From positions 1-59,955 of the forward strand of contig JAKMDW010000131.1 in the NCBI GenBank assembly GCA_022426245.1: a stretch of DNA of 59,955 bases, in the 5' to 3' direction. The notes beneath the pieces were generated by a model. It ran no database searches. It had not been told where the DNA came from and saw only the letters and a program-made list of their open reading frames with translations. Source of the stretch: Alphaproteobacteria bacterium. Its GTDB lineage: Bacteria > Pseudomonadota > Alphaproteobacteria > RS24. This document shows, piece after piece, positions 21,097 to 31,375 of this stretch (the stretch's first letter is position 1; every line of letters begins with the position of its first letter). Position numbers and translations under genes: made by a program.

Positions 21097-22362
21097 TCAG
21101 CAGCAGCCACATCCGCCAAGGGCAGCATCACCGTTTTCGTGGCCGCCTTCGCCGTGCCATGCTTGCGCGATAGATTTGGCCGAGAATTCGGCTGTTTCGG
21201 CAAAATCATCTTTTGCCTGCTGCATTAAGGCCTTGTCGGTCAGCACGTCGATTGCCGTCATGGCTAGCGATTTCGCGCCATCGACAACCGCTTTGTCGCC
21301 TTTTTCCGAACCGGCCCATTTGGCAAATTCAGGATTATGGATAACGACACTTGGCGGCGCGACGGCAATCATCGGATGAATGGACGGCACGCGATGGCTG
21401 ATATTGCCCATATCGGTTGAGCCGGCACCGCTGTTCGGCATTTTTTCCAGCGGGAAGAAGTCGCGACCCAGGCTCTCGGCATTTTGCTTATAGCGTTCGG
21501 CAATCGCCCAGCTTTCTTTAATCTCCAGATAATCGCCCAACGCCCAATCAATCTGCACGTCGCAGCCTGCGGCCAGCGCACCGGCTTCAAAGCAATTTTT
21601 CACACGTTGCTTCAACTCGGCCAGCGCCAACCCGTTTTCGGCGCGCACGTAAAAAGTGCCAACCGCATGGTCAGGCACAATATTGGGGGCAAGACCGGCT
21701 TCGTTGAAAATGCCGTGAATGCGCTCACTTTGCTTTATGTGTTGGCGCAGTTGCGCGATGGACTGATACGCCGTCACCAGCGCGTCCAACGCATTAACGC
21801 CCGCGAAAGGCATGGCCGAAGCGTGGGCCGCCTTACCGGTATAGGTGACACGCACCTCATTGACCGCAAGGCTTGGCATGGTGATGAGGTCGATACCGGC
21901 CGGGTGCACCATCATGGCGGCATCAAGCGCGTCAAACGCGCCCTGACGGGCCATCAGCTCTTTGCCATTGCCGCTTTCCTCAGCAGGCGTGCCGAGATAG
22001 CGCACCTTGCCCGGCAAATTGCCGTTCAGCTTGGCAAGCGCCAAAGACGCGCCGAGGCCGGTAGTGGCGATGATGTTGTGGCCACAAGCATGGCCGATAC
22101 CGGGCAGGGCGTCATATTCGGATAGAATGCCGACTTCCGTGTCGCCTGCGCCAAAAGAAGAAATAAATGCCGTGTCCAAACCGCATGCGTGCCGTTCGAC
22201 TGAAAGTCCGGCGGCTTCCACCTTATCGGTCAGCAGGCCGTGGGCGAATTTTTCTTCAAAGGCGACTTCCGGCTTGGCGTGGATAGCGCGGCTGGCCTCG
22301 ACCAGTTCACCGGCCATGTCGTCAATAATATCGCAAACCTTGTTTTTCAGTTCGGCACTCAT
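21097..22362 (-). CDS. M20 family metallopeptidase / amidohydrolase with Cys-rich C-terminus
   Basis: AIHAKPEVAFEE, SEYDALPGIGHACGHNIIATTGLGAS, GTPAEESGNGKELM; ends ...GGHENGDAALGGCGCC. Confidence 0.9.
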   Translation of the reverse strand: MSAELKNKVCDIIDDMAGELVEASRAIHAKPEVAFEEKFAHGLLTDKVEAAGLSVERHACGLDTAFISSFGAGDTEVGILSEYDALPGIGHACGHNIIATTGLGASLALAKLNGNLPGKVRYLGTPAEESGNGKELMARQGAFDALDAAMMVHPAGIDLITMPSLAVNEVRVTYTGKAAHASAMPFAGVNALDALVTAYQSIAQLRQHIKQSERIHGIFNEAGLAPNIVPDHAVGTFYVRAENGLALAELKQRVKNCFEAGALAAGCDVQIDWALGDYLEIKESWAIAERYKQNAESLGRDFFPLEKMPNSGAGSTDMGNISHRVPSIHPMIAVAPPSVVIHNPEFAKWAGSEKGDKAVVDGAKSLAMTAIDVLTDKALMQQAKDDFAETAEFSAKSIAQAWHGEGGHENGDAALGGCGCC

Positions 22363-22401
22363 ATTAGGCTCCTTTTTCGCCCTAATCTGTCCTTTATTCG
22401 T

Positions 22402-23190
22402 CTAGCCGATTTTAAACGGCATGCCCAGCAGCATTCCGGCGTCGACGACCAGCAACTGACCGGTCACATGGGCGCTGCTGCGGCCGGCAAAAAATAAAAT
22501 CGGCCCCGTCGTGTCCTGTGGGCTGCCGGCCCGTCCCATCGGTGTGCTCTGGCGTTGGCCTTCGGCGATTTGATCAAACACTTCATCGCCAAACGCATTG
22601 CGGAACCAATCGGTACCGACAAAGCCGGGGCAGACCGCATTAACGCGAATGTTTTCCGGCCCCAATGAGCGCGCCAATGCCATTGTCATAGAGTTAAGGG
22701 CGCCTTTTGAGGCGACATAAGCCAATGAAGACCCAATGCCGCGCACACCGGCGATTGATGAAATATTGACGATGGATGGGGCATCGGTTTTCGCCAGATG
22801 CGGTCGCGCATGTTTAATCATTTGATACGGGCCGATGAGATTGAGCGCATAAATTTGTTCAAAATCTGCCGCATCCAGACCTTCCAAATCATCATGGTTC
22901 ATGAATTTTGTGGTGCCTGCATTATTCACCAGAATATCGAGCCGACCCCATTTATCCATGGCGGCCTCAACCAGTGTCTTGCCGCTTGCATCGTCGGAGA
23001 CATCGGCTTGCACGGCGATGGCCTCGCCACCTGCAGCTTCGCAAGCGGCAACAACTTTTTCAGCCGCGTCCGCATTTTTTGAATAATTGATGACGACTTT
23101 GCCGCCGCCTTCAGCAATTCCAATGGCTGCTGATTGTCCAATGCCGGCTGATGAGCCGGTGACAATGGCGACTTGATCTGAAAAATTCAT
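22402..23190 (-). CDS. SDR family oxidoreductase
   Basis: VAIVTGSSAGIGQSAAIGIAEGGGKVVINY, NNAG, YVASKGALNSMT. Confidence 0.93.
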   Translation of the reverse strand: MNFSDQVAIVTGSSAGIGQSAAIGIAEGGGKVVINYSKNADAAEKVVAACEAAGGEAIAVQADVSDDASGKTLVEAAMDKWGRLDILVNNAGTTKFMNHDDLEGLDAADFEQIYALNLIGPYQMIKHARPHLAKTDAPSIVNISSIAGVRGIGSSLAYVASKGALNSMTMALARSLGPENIRVNAVCPGFVGTDWFRNAFGDEVFDQIAEGQRQSTPMGRAGSPQDTTGPILFFAGRSSAHVTGQLLVVDAGMLLGMPFKIG

Positions 23191-23211
23191 AATTGGCTCC
23201 TTGATGCGTTA

Positions 23212-24048
23212 TTAGCGACCCTTGAATTCCGGTTTGCGCTTTTCCATAAACGCGCGCCGACCTTCTTCATAATCAGCACTGGCCAGACAATCTGCAAGCC
23301 GTTTTTTAACCTCGTCTGCGTCGGCTTGCGGGTTGTTGAGCACGAATTTGCTGGCTTGCAAACTCATCGGCGCATTGGCCGAAACCTGATTTACGAGCAT
23401 GGCTAGCGTGGCGTCGAAATCCGTCGCCTCCGCCGATAAACTGATAAGGCCATTATTCAGCGCGTCAGGCACATTTAGGGTGGCGGCGGTGAAAATAATG
23501 CGCTTCGCCTCGGACACCCCGACCAGCCGTGCCAGTTGATGCGTGGCATTGGCCGGATAAGCCAGCCCCAATTTACCGGCCGGAATACCAAAGCGGCTAT
23601 CCTTGCGCGCCAGACGTAAATCGCAGGCCGCGGCAATGCCCAACCCGCCGCCAATGCAATAGCCTTCAATGGCGGCCAGTGTGGGTATCGGACAATCGGC
23701 AATGGCGTCAAAAGCGGCAATGGTGGCGCGGTCGAAATCAGTGCCGCCATTTTCCGTATGGGGGCCACCGCTGAGGACTTGTTCAAACTGGGCAATATCA
23801 GCGCCCGCAACAAACGCCTTGCCGCCAACCCCGCGCAGGATAATCAGGCGCATATCCGGCGTCTTGGCAAGTGTCTGCATCAGGGGCGCAATAGCCTGCC
23901 ACCCCTCAAGGTCGATGACATTATGTTTCTCCGGCAGGTTGAAGCGCACATGCCCGATAATGCCATTGGCGGTGGTTTCCAGTCCGGCAATCAGCCGCGC
24001 CGCGCCGCTGTCCAAGCTTTGCGTGTTGGGGGGTAAAATGTCGCTCAT
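23212..24048 (-). CDS. Enoyl-CoA hydratase/isomerase family protein
   Basis: LRGVGGKAFVAGADIAQFE, AIEGYCIGGGLGIAAACDLRLARKDSRFGIPAGKLGLAYP. Start likely the internal Met (MSDILPPN). Confidence 0.93.
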   Translation of the reverse strand: MSDILPPNTQSLDSGAARLIAGLETTANGIIGHVRFNLPEKHNVIDLEGWQAIAPLMQTLAKTPDMRLIILRGVGGKAFVAGADIAQFEQVLSGGPHTENGGTDFDRATIAAFDAIADCPIPTLAAIEGYCIGGGLGIAAACDLRLARKDSRFGIPAGKLGLAYPANATHQLARLVGVSEAKRIIFTAATLNVPDALNNGLISLSAEATDFDATLAMLVNQVSANAPMSLQASKFVLNNPQADADEVKKRLADCLASADYEEGRRAFMEKRKPEFKGR

Positions 24049-24055
24049 TAAATCC

Positions 24056-24880
24056 TCAATTCTCTTCGGCCATATTGTCGGCAAAAAAAGCCATCAGGTC
24101 GGGAAACGCCTTGCCGTCTTGTAGCATGAAAAAATGCCCGCCTTCATAAAGCGTCAGCCGCGCATCAGGCAGTTTTGACTGCATGGCTTGCATGATTTCG
24201 GGTTTGGCGATGCCGTCATATTTGCCGCCGCCCAAAAATACCGGACAGGTGATGTGCTCAAGCCTGTCCCAGCAATCATGTTGCGCGCGCGCCGCCATTT
24301 GACCGGCACGGCCCTGTGAAAAACGCGGCTCATTTTCAAAAGCTGACATATCAAGGCGCTGGCGCGCCGCTTCAAGCGCATCAGCCGCACCGGCATTGGT
24401 GGCCATCCATGCATCGTCTATGCGGCTATCGTTTAGTCTCATACCGGCAATAAGGCGCGCGTCACCGCTCAGTTTTTCAAGTTCTTGCAGCGGGTAAGAG
24501 GCCCCTCCGGCCCCGCCCGGGGCCGTGCACCAAAGCGCCAGCTTCGACACATATGCGCCATGTCGAAGGCTTAATTCTTGCGCCACCATGCCGCCAAAGC
24601 TGATGCCCAACACCATGGCGCTCTCAATTTCCAGCGCGTCCATAACCGCAGCCGCGTCGTCGGCATAATCTTGCATGGTGTAGCCGGTCTCAGGCTTGTC
24701 GGTTTGGCCAAGCCCGCGTTGGTCATAAGCAGTGACATGAAAATGCGAGGTCAGCGGGCTATCCATAATATTGGGTTTCTTGCGCAGGTCGGCGCCCGTG
24801 CCGTTAATCACCAGCACATTATCGCCGCTGCCTGCTTGCTCGACGTAAAAATTCAGCCTGTCTGTCTTGAGAAATTGCAT
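24056..24880 (-). CDS. alpha/beta-fold hydrolase
   Basis: MQFLKTDRLNFYVEQAGSGDNVLVINGTGADLRKKPN, LGISFGGMVAQELSLRH. Start refined to ATG 24880. Confidence 0.88.
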   Translation of the reverse strand: MQFLKTDRLNFYVEQAGSGDNVLVINGTGADLRKKPNIMDSPLTSHFHVTAYDQRGLGQTDKPETGYTMQDYADDAAAVMDALEIESAMVLGISFGGMVAQELSLRHGAYVSKLALWCTAPGGAGGASYPLQELEKLSGDARLIAGMRLNDSRIDDAWMATNAGAADALEAARQRLDMSAFENEPRFSQGRAGQMAARAQHDCWDRLEHITCPVFLGGGKYDGIAKPEIMQAMQSKLPDARLTLYEGGHFFMLQDGKAFPDLMAFFADNMAEEN

Positions 24881-24969
24881 AAAAAGACTTGTGAAACGTT
24901 GCTTGCCAGAGAATCCGCCAAAATGGTAGCTTGAAGTGCATTGAGGCGAAAGCCAAAACGGAAGTGAAT

Positions 24970-25788
24970 ATGATGGAAACGGCAGAAAAACTTGCGACAA
25001 TCGATCCGGTATGGTCGCAAATTCGCGATGAAGCGATTCAAATGGCTACAAATGAGCCCGGCATGTCGGGTTTTTTGCACGCTACCATTTTGAATTTTGA
25101 CCGGTTGGAATTGGCACTTGCTTCGCATTTATCGGAAAAACTGGCCAATTCAGAAATGGGTGCGCGCAGCCTGTGCGAAGTTTTTGAAGAAGCCTTCACC
25201 GATAATAAAGCGATTAGCGAGGCGATACGCGCAGATATTGTGGCGCATTTTGACCGCGACCCGGCCTGCCGTTTATATTTGGATCCGGTGCTTTATTTCA
25301 AAGGCTTTTTGGCCGTGCAGACTTATCGGGCGGCAAATTGGTTGATTACCAATAATCGTCGGGGCATGGCGCTGTATTTGCAAAACCGTGCCTCGGAAAT
25401 TTTTCAGGCCGATATTCACCCCGCCGCGCAAATCGGCAAGGGCGTGTTTGTCGACCATGCCACCGGTGTGGTGATCGGCGAAACCGCTGTGGTTGGCGAT
25501 GATGTGTCCATGCTGCACGATGTGACGCTGGGCGGCAGTGGTAAAGAGGGGGGCGACCGTCACCCGAAAATAGGTAATGGTGTGTTGATATCCGTCGGCG
25601 CGAAAGTGCTAGGCAATATCCGCGTGGGCGATTGCGCCAAAATCGGCGGCGGTTCGGTGGTGTTGACCGATGTGCCTGCCTACACAACGGCGGTCGGTGT
25701 GCCTGCCAAAATTGTCGGTAAGGTGACCTCGCCGGAGCCGTCGCGCCAAATGGACCATTCGGTCGGTGAAGGCGGCGACGCGATATAA
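24970..25788 (+). CDS. cysE: Serine O-acetyltransferase
   Basis: DPACRLYLDPVLYFKGFLAVQTYRAANWL, IHPAAQIGKGVFVDHATGVVIGETAVVGDDVSMLHDVTLGGSGKEGGDRHPKI. Confidence 0.95.
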   Translation: MMETAEKLATIDPVWSQIRDEAIQMATNEPGMSGFLHATILNFDRLELALASHLSEKLANSEMGARSLCEVFEEAFTDNKAISEAIRADIVAHFDRDPACRLYLDPVLYFKGFLAVQTYRAANWLITNNRRGMALYLQNRASEIFQADIHPAAQIGKGVFVDHATGVVIGETAVVGDDVSMLHDVTLGGSGKEGGDRHPKIGNGVLISVGAKVLGNIRVGDCAKIGGGSVVLTDVPAYTTAVGVPAKIVGKVTSPEPSRQMDHSVGEGGDAI

Positions 25789-25820
25789 CAAAATCTAAAA
25801 GTCAAAAGGGGGATTTTGAC

Positions 25821-26597
25821 ATGGCGAGATTAAAGGGAAAAACCGCATTTGTATCGGGCGGCGCAAAAGGGCTGGGCGCTGAAATGGCGCGCGCCATGCA
25901 TGAAGAAGGGGCCAATGTCATGGTCACTGATGTGCTTGAAGAAGAGGGCATTAAGCTGGCCGACGCGCATGAAAACATACAGTTTATGACCCATGATGTG
26001 ACCGATGAGGCGCAGTGGCAGGCGGCGATTGACGCGACGGTGAAAACTTTTGGCGGCCTAAATGTGCTGGTCAATAATGCCGGCATTGCGCATGACTCGA
26101 CCCCGCTTGAGGAAACAACATTGGCGCAATGGCGTCATGTCACGGCAATTGACCTTGATGGGGTTTTTCTGGGTGCCAAATATGGTGTCCGCGCCATGAA
26201 AGAAAACGGTGGCAGCATTATCAATGTGTCGTCGATTTACGGTATTGTCGGTTCGGCGGCGCAAGCGCCTTATCATGCCGCTAAGGGTGGGGTGCGCTTG
26301 CTCACCAAAGCGATGGCGGTTGAGATGGGCAGTCTTGGATATAAAATCCGCGTCAACTCAATTCACCCGGGCTTTGTCGGCACGGATATTTTGCGCGACG
26401 GCATTAAGCGCGCCGTTGAAATGGGCGCAATGGATGGCGAGAACGAAGCGATTGAGACGCTGACCATGGGCACGCCGGCCGGGCGTTTGGGCGTGCCGCG
26501 CGACATTGCCAATGGCATTGTATTTTTGGCATCTGATGAATCTGAATGGATGACAGGTGCCGAGCTGGTTATTGACGGCGGTTTCACAGCCCAGTAG
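25821..26597 (+). CDS. SDR family oxidoreductase (hydroxysteroid-dehydrogenase-like)
   Basis: GKTAFVSGGAKGLGAEMARAMHEEGANVMVTDV, NNAG, YHAAKGGVRLLTKAMA. Confidence 0.92.
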   Translation: MARLKGKTAFVSGGAKGLGAEMARAMHEEGANVMVTDVLEEEGIKLADAHENIQFMTHDVTDEAQWQAAIDATVKTFGGLNVLVNNAGIAHDSTPLEETTLAQWRHVTAIDLDGVFLGAKYGVRAMKENGGSIINVSSIYGIVGSAAQAPYHAAKGGVRLLTKAMAVEMGSLGYKIRVNSIHPGFVGTDILRDGIKRAVEMGAMDGENEAIETLTMGTPAGRLGVPRDIANGIVFLASDESEWMTGAELVIDGGFTAQ

Positions 26598-26626
26598 TTT
26601 GCAGCAGTTATTTTCGGAGGTATTCC

Positions 26627-26839
26627 ATGAGCAATGATGAAATCATTCGCGTGCAAACATATTTGCGGCTGAAGTTTCAAAACGATATGCTGACGCTAAA
26701 GCGCGGCGCGAAAGACGACATGATCGAAGTGTTCATGGAAGATGAGTTCATCGGCACGTTGTTCCGTGATGATGAAGAGGGCGAAATATCCTACGCTTTT
26801 AACATGGCGATTTTGGAATTCGATTTACCGACCCTTTAG
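26627..26839 (+). CDS. DUF3126 family protein
   Basis: 70 aa MSNDEIIRVQTYLRLKFQNDMLTLKRGAKDDMIEVFMEDEFIGTLFRDDEEGEISYAFNMAILEFDL. Confidence 0.85.
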   Translation: MSNDEIIRVQTYLRLKFQNDMLTLKRGAKDDMIEVFMEDEFIGTLFRDDEEGEISYAFNMAILEFDLPTL

Positions 26840-26869
26840 AGGTCGACGTTTTCGGATTTCGGTTTGCGC

Positions 26870-27619
26870 CTAATTTTGGCGACGCGCTGCGGCACGAAAA
26901 CCGCGTATCTTTTCACGAATGTCGCGGTCAATGGTTTCCCATTGCCTTAGATGAACGCGCTTAAATACATAGCTGACCTGCGCCGAATTACCGAGATTGA
27001 AACGGCTTTCACATGTCGGGTTATCATGGCTGGTGAGGTCGCAAATAAATAGCGGCGGGCGCTGGCGTTCTGCTGCGCTGCCGGTTTTCAACCCGCGAAA
27101 AATTTGCTTGCCGGCATAGGGCGAGTCCGAGCGAAAGTTGAAGCTTTGCAGCCCCACATCACTCACTTGACCGGAACCGGCAATATAAGGCTGATAAATC
27201 GCTTTGAAGATGCGCTCTTCCGGCAATCCGCTGGTCGCGGCGCGAATGTTTATGGTCAGTAAAACTGAGGCAATGCCGGTGTCAAGAAACCCATCTGCGC
27301 GGTCATCGCGCCACGGCGTCAGACTTGGCAGCAGCGCATGCAGGCTGGCATGGTCGAGCGTGCCGCCGCGCCGCGAGCGGCCATTGCGCGTATAATGCGC
27401 AGGCACGGAAAACAATGTGCCGCCTATTTCAATGCGCACCCGCCCGGCATCACCGGTCGGCGCATAGGCAAGGCCTTGCAGGTCACGAATGCCCGGCCCG
27501 AAATAGAACAGATAAAAAAGAAAGCCGCTGACAATAAAGCTGCCGAGCATAATTGCCGGAAGTGCCCATATGGGCCATTCATGTTCGGGCACTGCCCGCG
27601 ACAATAAGCGCTTAATCAT
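26870..27619 (-). CDS. Membrane-anchored protein of unknown function
   Basis: One strong TM segment (WALPAIMLGSFIVSGFLFYLFYF) then a soluble domain with no family I recognise. Start likely MIKRLLSRAVPEHEWP. Confidence 0.7.
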   Translation of the reverse strand: MIKRLLSRAVPEHEWPIWALPAIMLGSFIVSGFLFYLFYFGPGIRDLQGLAYAPTGDAGRVRIEIGGTLFSVPAHYTRNGRSRRGGTLDHASLHALLPSLTPWRDDRADGFLDTGIASVLLTINIRAATSGLPEERIFKAIYQPYIAGSGQVSDVGLQSFNFRSDSPYAGKQIFRGLKTGSAAERQRPPLFICDLTSHDNPTCESRFNLGNSAQVSYVFKRVHLRQWETIDRDIREKIRGFRAAARRQN

Positions 27620-27695
27620 GGTTTCCTCTTTCACAGCTTGAAAACTGTGTTTACCATGAGATTTCAAAAGGTAATAGCTCCAATGGGAGGGATTT

Positions 27696-28226
27696 ATGAC
27701 CGTTTATGCATTGGGTGACCGCGCCCCTGAATTTCCTGCCAGCGGCAATTATTGGATTGCGCCGGACGCGCAAGTTATGGGCGCCATTATCCTCGAGGAG
27801 AATGCCAGCATTTGGTTCGGTGCTGTGCTGCGCGGCGATAATGAGCCGATTACCATTGGCGTGAATTCTAATGTGCAAGACGGCACGGTCATGCATACGG
27901 ATATTGGCTTTCCGCTAACGTTGGGGAATAATGTGACGGTGGGTCACCAAGCTATGCTGCATGGCTGCTCGGTAGGCGATAATTCGCTTGTCGGTATTGG
28001 CGCGACCATTTTGAATGGCGCTAAAATAGGTAGAAACTGCCTCATCGGCGCGCATGCGCTGGTTGGGGAGGGAAAAGAAATACCTGATAATTCTATGGTG
28101 CTGGGCATGCCCGGTAAAATCGTCCGTGAATTGGATGGGATGAATGAGAAAATAATGATTGCCTCGGCTGAACATTATGTCGAGAACTGGAAGCGCTATA
28201 AGCGGGATTTAAAAAAGGTCGGATGA
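27696..28226 (+). CDS. Gamma-class carbonic anhydrase family protein
   Basis: Left-handed beta-helix repeats; [58 protein letters not shown]. Confidence 0.93.
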   Translation: MTVYALGDRAPEFPASGNYWIAPDAQVMGAIILEENASIWFGAVLRGDNEPITIGVNSNVQDGTVMHTDIGFPLTLGNNVTVGHQAMLHGCSVGDNSLVGIGATILNGAKIGRNCLIGAHALVGEGKEIPDNSMVLGMPGKIVRELDGMNEKIMIASAEHYVENWKRYKRDLKKVG

Positions 28227-29870
28227 ATGATTGAAGCAGTTGATTACATTATTGTAGGCGCAGGCAGTGCCGGTTGCGTGTTGGCAGCGCGTTTGAGCGA
28301 AGACGAGAACAAGTCTGTTTTGTTGCTGGAAGCAGGCGGTAAGGATAAGAACCTGTTCATTCATATGCCGGCCGGTTATTCGCAGCTTGTGCCAGAGCGC
28401 AATGACCAGAATTATGGTTTTGAAACCGAGGCTGAACCGAATTTGGAAGGGCGGCAAATGTATTGGCCGCGGGGTCGCGGTTGGGGCGGCTCATCTTCCA
28501 TCAATGCAATGGTTTATACGCGCGGCAATGCCTATGACTATGACCATTGGAGCCAGCTTGGGAATACCGGTTGGTCTTATGAAAGCGTGTTGCCCTATTT
28601 CAAACGCGCTGAAGATTTTTCCGGCGAAGGCGATGACGATTATCACGGCACAGGCGGGCCGCTGAGTGTGCAGAAATCAAGTCGCAAGAATGACGAATTG
28701 CTTGATGTTTTCGTCGCGGCCGGTCAGCAGGCGGGTATTCCTTTCACCAAAGATTTTAACGGTAAGAGCCAAGAGGGTGTGTCGCGCTATGAGCATACCA
28801 TGCGCGGGTCGAAGCGTTGTAGTGCGGCGCGCGGTTATCTGCACCCGTCGTTGAGCCGCAAAAACCTTCATACCGAAACCGATGTGACGGTTGACCGTGT
28901 TGCGTTTGATGGCAAAAAAGCCACCGGCGTGTCGTTTGAAAAAAACGGCAAGACCTATCTGGTGCGCGCCAATAAGGAAGTCATTTTGTCAGCCGGTGCG
29001 ATTAACTCGCCGCAAATTTTGCTGCGCAGTGGCGTTGGGCCTGCTGATGAGATTAAGCCGCATGGCCTTGAAATGGTGCACGAGTTGCCGGGTGTCGGGC
29101 AGAACTTGCAAGACCATTTGGGTGTTGTCAGCCAGTTCGAATGCGTCCAGCCGGTAACCCTGCACCGCTCTGCCGTATGGTGGCGCACGCAGTTGGCGGG
29201 TATCCAGTATTTGCTGTTCGGCAAGGGCGACGCATCATTTCCGCCAACCGCTGCCGGTGCTTTCTTTAAATCGAGTGCTGAGAAAGCGGTTTGCGATATG
29301 CAAATCCACTATGTCTCCGTCGCCGTGCCCGATGTGCATGGGCGCGCTGATATACCGACCTCGCATGGCTTCTCGTCAATTGTGTATGGTTGCCGCCCGG
29401 AGAGCCGCGGTCATCTTGGTCTGAAAACAGCCAATCCTGACGATGCACCGGCGATTTTCCCAAATTATTTGTCGGCCGAGCAAGACATTGTTGATATTCG
29501 CAATGGCTTCCGCATCACGCGCGATATTTTTCTGCAAAAAGCTTTCGACCCATATCGCGGGGAGCAAATGAAACCGTCGGCTGATGTAAATATCGATAAT
29601 GATGATGAGTTAGACGGTTGGATTCGGGCCACAGGCGAGACGCTATATCATCCGGTCGGCACCTGCAAAATGGGCAGCGACCCGATGGCGGTAACCAATG
29701 AGCATGGTCAAGTGCACGGGCTGGACAGCTTGCGCGTTATTGACGCCTCATTGATGCCGACGCTGATTAGCGGCAACACCAATGCGCCGACAATTATGAT
29801 GGCCGAGAAAATCTCTGACCATATTCGCGGGCGCAGCTTCCTCGCGCCGCAGCAAATTGCTGCTGAATAG
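28227..29870 (+). CDS. GMC family oxidoreductase (choline/alcohol dehydrogenase-like)
   Basis: DYIIVGAGSAGCVLAARLSE, GRGWGGSSSINAMVYTRG, SAGAINSPQILLRSGVGPADEI, HPVGTCKMG. Confidence 0.94.
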   Translation: MIEAVDYIIVGAGSAGCVLAARLSEDENKSVLLLEAGGKDKNLFIHMPAGYSQLVPERNDQNYGFETEAEPNLEGRQMYWPRGRGWGGSSSINAMVYTRGNAYDYDHWSQLGNTGWSYESVLPYFKRAEDFSGEGDDDYHGTGGPLSVQKSSRKNDELLDVFVAAGQQAGIPFTKDFNGKSQEGVSRYEHTMRGSKRCSAARGYLHPSLSRKNLHTETDVTVDRVAFDGKKATGVSFEKNGKTYLVRANKEVILSAGAINSPQILLRSGVGPADEIKPHGLEMVHELPGVGQNLQDHLGVVSQFECVQPVTLHRSAVWWRTQLAGIQYLLFGKGDASFPPTAAGAFFKSSAEKAVCDMQIHYVSVAVPDVHGRADIPTSHGFSSIVYGCRPESRGHLGLKTANPDDAPAIFPNYLSAEQDIVDIRNGFRITRDIFLQKAFDPYRGEQMKPSADVNIDNDDELDGWIRATGETLYHPVGTCKMGSDPMAVTNEHGQVHGLDSLRVIDASLMPTLISGNTNAPTIMMAEKISDHIRGRSFLAPQQIAAE

Positions 29871-29878
29871 GAGGGGAC

Positions 29879-30508
29879 ATGACCGCGTCAGACGTTAAAT
29901 TTGAATTCTTTTACGATATTTCCAGCCCGTGGACCTATTTGGCTTTTACCCGGGTTGAAGATGTGGCGGCGCGTTGCGGCGTCGAGATTGACTTCAAGCC
30001 GATTTTGGTCGGCGGTGTCTTTAACGCGGTGAATGAGACCGTATATGAGGCGCGCTCTAATCCGCATCCGGTAAAAGGGCGCTATTACGTCAAAGACCTG
30101 CGCGACTGGGCCAAGTTTTGTAACGTTACCATTGGCCAGCCGTCGGTGTTCCCATTGCCTGCAGCAGGCATTATGCGCGCAGCATTGCTGGCGCAAGACG
30201 CGGGCAAGCTGGTTGCGTTTTCCAAGGCGGCTTTCCATGCTTATTGGGGCGCGTTGAAAGACATCAGCCAGCCCGAAGAAATTGCCGCGCTGTGCGACAC
30301 GGTCGGCATGGATGCCGCCGCGGTGGCCGAAGCCATGCAAACTGATGAAGTAAAAGCCCGACTGCGCGATAATACGCAAGAGCTGATCGAGCGCGGTGGC
30401 TTCGGTTCACCGACCATGTTCGTCAATGAGACGGATATGTATTTCGGCAATGACCGCTTTGAGTTGGTTGAAGCCGCCCTCAAAGAACAATCTCAAGCGG
30501 CGGGATAA
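29879..30508 (+). CDS. 2-hydroxychromene-2-carboxylate isomerase / DsbA family protein
   Basis: VKFEFFYDISSPWTYLAFTRVEDVAARCGVEIDFKPILVGGVFNAVN, GGFGSPTMFVNETDMYFGNDR. Confidence 0.92.
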   Translation: MTASDVKFEFFYDISSPWTYLAFTRVEDVAARCGVEIDFKPILVGGVFNAVNETVYEARSNPHPVKGRYYVKDLRDWAKFCNVTIGQPSVFPLPAAGIMRAALLAQDAGKLVAFSKAAFHAYWGALKDISQPEEIAALCDTVGMDAAAVAEAMQTDEVKARLRDNTQELIERGGFGSPTMFVNETDMYFGNDRFELVEAALKEQSQAAG

Positions 30509-30514
30509 TTTGCC

Positions 30515-31312
30515 GTGAGTGACCCCGCACCAAAGGAAAAACAACCGATTTTGCGCGCGCCACCCGTGGTGCTGGTATTGTTAGCTGTCCTGATCGCATT
30601 TCACTTATTGTCGGTGTTTGGCGGCAATGCCATGCGCATTGAATTGATTGTTGCGCTGGGGCTGTTTCCGGCGCGCTTTTTTGCCGAAGGGCTGGGTGGC
30701 TTGCCCGGCACTTGGGTGCAGGGTGTTGTAACCCTGTTCAGCCATTCGATGCTGCATGGCGGCTGGACGCATTTGATTTTGAACGCGGTGTGGCTGCTGG
30801 CTTTTGGCGCGCCGGTCGCGCGGCGTCTCGGGCCACGCAAATTCCTGTTTCTCTATATGGTCTGCATCATGTTTGGCGGGCTTGGGCAAATTCTCATTAC
30901 CGATTATAGCGGCTATCTTATTCCGATTATCGGCGCGTCGGGCGGTGTTGCCGGTCTTATGGGCGCGGCTTCGCGCTTCGCCTTTTCTGATGTGCGGTGG
31001 CTGAACCCCAATGAACACGGCCCCGATAGCGAACAGGCGCGCCGCCGATTATTACGCCTCAGCGAAGTGCCACGCCGCCGACCGGTTATGATTTTCATCG
31101 CCGTTTGGCTGATTATGAATTTGAGTTTTGGTTTGCTTGGCCCTTATGGGCTGGCCGACCCGGGCGGGGCGGCGGTCAATGTCGCTTGGGTCGCGCATTT
31201 GGGAGGCTTTTTTGCCGGCTTGCTGCTTATCGGCTGGCTTGAAAAACCACCGCTCTCTGCCTCCGGTGGGCCCGGCCATGTTGATTATGGTGCGTGGAAG
31301 AACCGCAAATAA
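30515..31312 (+). CDS. Rhomboid family intramembrane serine protease
   Basis: LFSHSMLHGGWTHLILNAVWLLAFG, IIGASGGVAGLMGA, VAHLGGFFAG. Confidence 0.93.
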   Translation: MSDPAPKEKQPILRAPPVVLVLLAVLIAFHLLSVFGGNAMRIELIVALGLFPARFFAEGLGGLPGTWVQGVVTLFSHSMLHGGWTHLILNAVWLLAFGAPVARRLGPRKFLFLYMVCIMFGGLGQILITDYSGYLIPIIGASGGVAGLMGAASRFAFSDVRWLNPNEHGPDSEQARRRLLRLSEVPRRRPVMIFIAVWLIMNLSFGLLGPYGLADPGGAAVNVAWVAHLGGFFAGLLLIGWLEKPPLSASGGPGHVDYGAWKNRK

Positions 31313-31375
31313 CAGACATTTTCATCCCCGACCCTTGCATGCTGCGTCAAGCTGCCGCATGCTAAAGGCGGAAGG

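Noticed and set aside
21484-22125. 213-aa plus-strand ORF
   Set aside because: Antisense to the M20 hydrolase gene.
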